From: Allobrachymonas sp.
Lineage (GTDB): Bacteria > Pseudomonadota > Gammaproteobacteria > Burkholderiales > Burkholderiaceae_C
NCBI GenBank assembly: GCA_012036375.1
Contig: JAAUOI010000143.1
Coordinates: forward strand, 1-7,618
Length of the DNA: 7,618 bases
Direction: 5' to 3'
Under the pieces are notes generated by a model. It had not been told where the DNA came from and did no database searches. It was given only the letters and a program-made list of their open reading frames with translations. Below are positions 6,754 through 7,618 of this stretch, piece by piece. The position numbers and the translations under genes are program-made. Within the stretch, counting starts at the first letter, position 1. Each line of letters begins with the position of its first letter.

Positions 6754-7113
6754 TCAGGCTGCTTTCTTGAACAAATCAAGCCGAATTTCAACGGCCTCAA
6801 AAGGCACGAAGACTGCATCATCCTGCGTGCGCTCCACAAGCCCATGCTCTTGAAGCTTGGCAACATCAGTGTGGACGTTGGAATAGTTGCGTTGCACGGA
6901 CTTGGCTAAGGCGTAAACCGAGCAAGGGCCTGTGCGGCGCAAGGCTTCTAGTAAGTCGATGCGGGCGGGGGTGAGTTCAGAGAAAAGCGTGCGGGCAGAC
7001 TCGAAGCTGAGGTGGTAGTCCGTGGGCTTGCGCTGGGTTTGCGCTTTTTGAATTTGCGATCTGGCGATGGCTAACACGGAGTTGCGGGGGGCGATGTCGA
7101 TGATGGCTTTCAT
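6754..7113 (-). CDS. Winged-helix antitoxin (TumA/HVO_A0114-like)
   Basis: A 119-residue DNA-binding protein, second gene of a toxin-antitoxin pair, presumed to neutralise the upstream toxin and repress the operon. Residues about 47-100 form a winged helix-turn-helix (LTPARIDLLEALRRTGPCSV, then YALAKSVQRNYSNVHTDVAK with the probable recognition helix around 76-87, and LQEHGLVER leading into the wing DDAVFVPFE). This matches the HVO_A0114-type putative regulators usually found beside TumE/DUF6516 toxins. The ATG at 7113 is preceded by GGAG at 7120-7123 with six-base spacing; a TTG at 7125 also opens the frame but lies before that site. The start overlaps the toxin stop as ATGA, so translation is coupled. 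The N-terminal 45 residues are the likely toxin-contact part (inference). Family assignment rests on sequence pattern and partner gene. Confidence 0.82.
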   Translation of the reverse strand: MKAIIDIAPRNSVLAIARSQIQKAQTQRKPTDYHLSFESARTLFSELTPARIDLLEALRRTGPCSVYALAKSVQRNYSNVHTDVAKLQEHGLVERTQDDAVFVPFEAVEIRLDLFKKAA

Positions 7114-7397
7114 TTGTTGCTCCAATTTTCAATATCACGTTGGAAATCTGTCAAAAGCTGATCGAGCGAGTCAAAGGTGTAAGGCTCTTCTTTGTCAGAG
7201 ACGTGCCGATGATCGCCTTTGCCGCGCTCATTGTCGTAGCGGACGTAGCAATCGCCATTTGCGCCAAAATAAAGGCGGTATTTGTAGCTGTGTGTGCAAG
7301 GCTCAAGTGGCTCGGGCACTTGCCACACGACGATCTCAATGATGGAGCCATCGTTTCGCACTTCTTTGGCTTTGGCGATCAAAGTGGCTGAATTCAT
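7110..7397 (-). CDS. TumE-family toxin (DUF6516-like)
   Basis: A 95-residue small basic/acidic mixed protein, first gene of the pair. Its signature is YDNERGKGDHRHVSDKEEPY (about residues 54-73) followed by FDSLDQLLTDFQRDI, with DGSIIEIVVWQVPEPLEP near the N-terminus; this is the conserved core of the TumE/DUF6516 toxin family. The Arg, Asp and His residues of the GKGDHRH block are the obvious candidate active residues. The biochemical activity of the family is not something I can state from sequence; an RNA-directed activity is a guess. Toxin-before-antitoxin order is the usual one for this family. No Shine-Dalgarno precedes the ATG at 7397, and the best promoter would place the transcript start about three bases before it, so a leaderless or nearly leaderless mRNA is likely. 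The antitoxin has a good ribosome site, favouring antitoxin excess. Confidence 0.85.
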   Translation of the reverse strand: MNSATLIAKAKEVRNDGSIIEIVVWQVPEPLEPCTHSYKYRLYFGANGDCYVRYDNERGKGDHRHVSDKEEPYTFDSLDQLLTDFQRDIENWSNK

Positions 7398-7441
7398 ATA
7401 TATTGCATTTTAGCAATATATGAGGTCTGAGAGCAATATAT
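7398..7441 (-). promoter_or_regulatory. Toxin-antitoxin promoter/operator with three 9-mer sites
   Basis: On the plus strand ATATATTGC (7398-7406) and GCAATATAT (7413-7421) form a perfect 9-bp inverted repeat separated by six bases. A third GCAATATAT is at 7433-7441, exactly 20 bp (two helical turns) from the second. The six-base spacer, read on the minus strand, is TAAAAT (7412-7407), preceded by TGC, giving an extended -10 element TGnTAAAAT. A repressor on the inverted repeat would sit squarely over the -10 box. No good -35 is visible (TTGCTC at 18-base spacing is poor). This is the layout expected of autoregulation by the winged-helix antitoxin. Confidence 0.7.
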
Positions 7442-7465
7442 TAAATTTTCAAAAGTACCAGCAAG

Positions 7466-7570
7466 CCTCGGCTGTACACAGGTTGTCTCACGCAGCGACA
7501 TAACGGAGGAATTCGGGCGAAGCCCGAAGGGGGACAGTCGCGGAGTGAGGCATCCTGTGTACAGTCGAGG
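7466..7570 (-). repeat. Palindromic repeat element E2 (copy 2, inverted relative to E1)
   Basis: A 105-base imperfect palindrome. Outer arms CCTCGGCTGTACACAGG (7466-7482) and CCTGTGTACAGTCGAGG (7554-7570) are complementary at 16 of 17 positions. Middle arms GTCTCACGCAGCGAC (7485-7499) and GTCGCGGAGTGAGGC (7537-7551) pair in large part. The tip is TTCGGGC-GAA-GCCCGAA (7512-7528). The core matches element E1 read on the opposite strand, but the outer arms and the tip stem differ in sequence while staying self-complementary, so folding seems to be what is kept. It lies upstream of the toxin promoter and has no coding content. Whether it is a REP/MITE-type mobile sequence or a structured RNA element cannot be decided from two copies. 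Confidence 0.8.
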
Positions 7571-7618
7571 CCGCTCTGTCTACGGGGCAGGGCGTCAGAA
7601 CGCCAAAGCCTAAGGTCA

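Noticed and set aside
6571..7570. CRISPR array or insertion sequence
   Set aside because: Only two repeat copies, about 800 bp apart, in inverted orientation and without regular spacers; no transposase is encoded.
7591..7604. Hairpin GGCGT-CAGA-ACGCC near the right edge
   Set aside because: A short 5-bp stem with no T run on either strand; it cannot be given a role and the window ends 14 bases later.

Overview
The window looks like a chromosomal segment of a betaproteobacterium, most likely Burkholderiales and close to Comamonadaceae. The reasons are the gene order acpP-fabF-(small membrane protein)-rpoE-rseA-rseB-mucD, the Comamonadaceae-like protein sequences of the RpoE, RseA and MucD homologues, and a moderately high but uneven GC content. 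This is an inference from protein sequence and gene order; no 16S or other marker is present.

Layout. (1) 1-129, minus strand: the first 43 codons of a secreted protein that runs off the window edge. (2) 130-341: an AT-rich divergent intergenic region holding the acpP control region. (3) 342-1930: acpP (acyl carrier protein), a strong intrinsic terminator, then fabF (beta-ketoacyl-ACP synthase II), the core of type II fatty acid synthesis. (4) 1959-4945: a small two-TM membrane protein of unknown function, then rpoE (sigma-E/AlgU-type ECF sigma factor), rseA (its membrane-bound anti-sigma factor) and rseB (periplasmic co-regulator), tightly packed and probably co-transcribed. (5) 5052-6541: mucD, a periplasmic HtrA/DegP-type serine protease, interrupted in this sequence by a one-base loss near 5307-5312. 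(6) 6571-7570: a distinct accessory segment. Two copies of a roughly 100-bp imperfect palindromic repeat (E1 6571-6670, E2 7466-7570), in inverted orientation, bracket a two-gene minus-strand toxin-antitoxin module (TumE-like toxin 7110-7397, winged-helix antitoxin 6754-7113).

How the parts fit. The first block links fatty acid synthesis with the envelope-stress regulon: RpoE is held by RseA, RseB tunes RseA proteolysis, and MucD degrades misfolded envelope proteins. The toxin-antitoxin module is unrelated to this block. It has its own putative promoter, whose -10 hexamer forms the spacer of a 9-bp inverted repeat, with a third copy of the 9-mer exactly 20 bp away, and its two genes overlap by ATGA.

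The most interesting points are the palindromic repeat pair, whose outer arms differ in sequence but keep their self-complementarity, the operator/promoter arrangement of the toxin-antitoxin unit with a nearly leaderless toxin mRNA, and the mucD frameshift. I do not see a wholly new defence or metabolic system. The repeat-bracketed toxin-antitoxin cassette is the nearest candidate.
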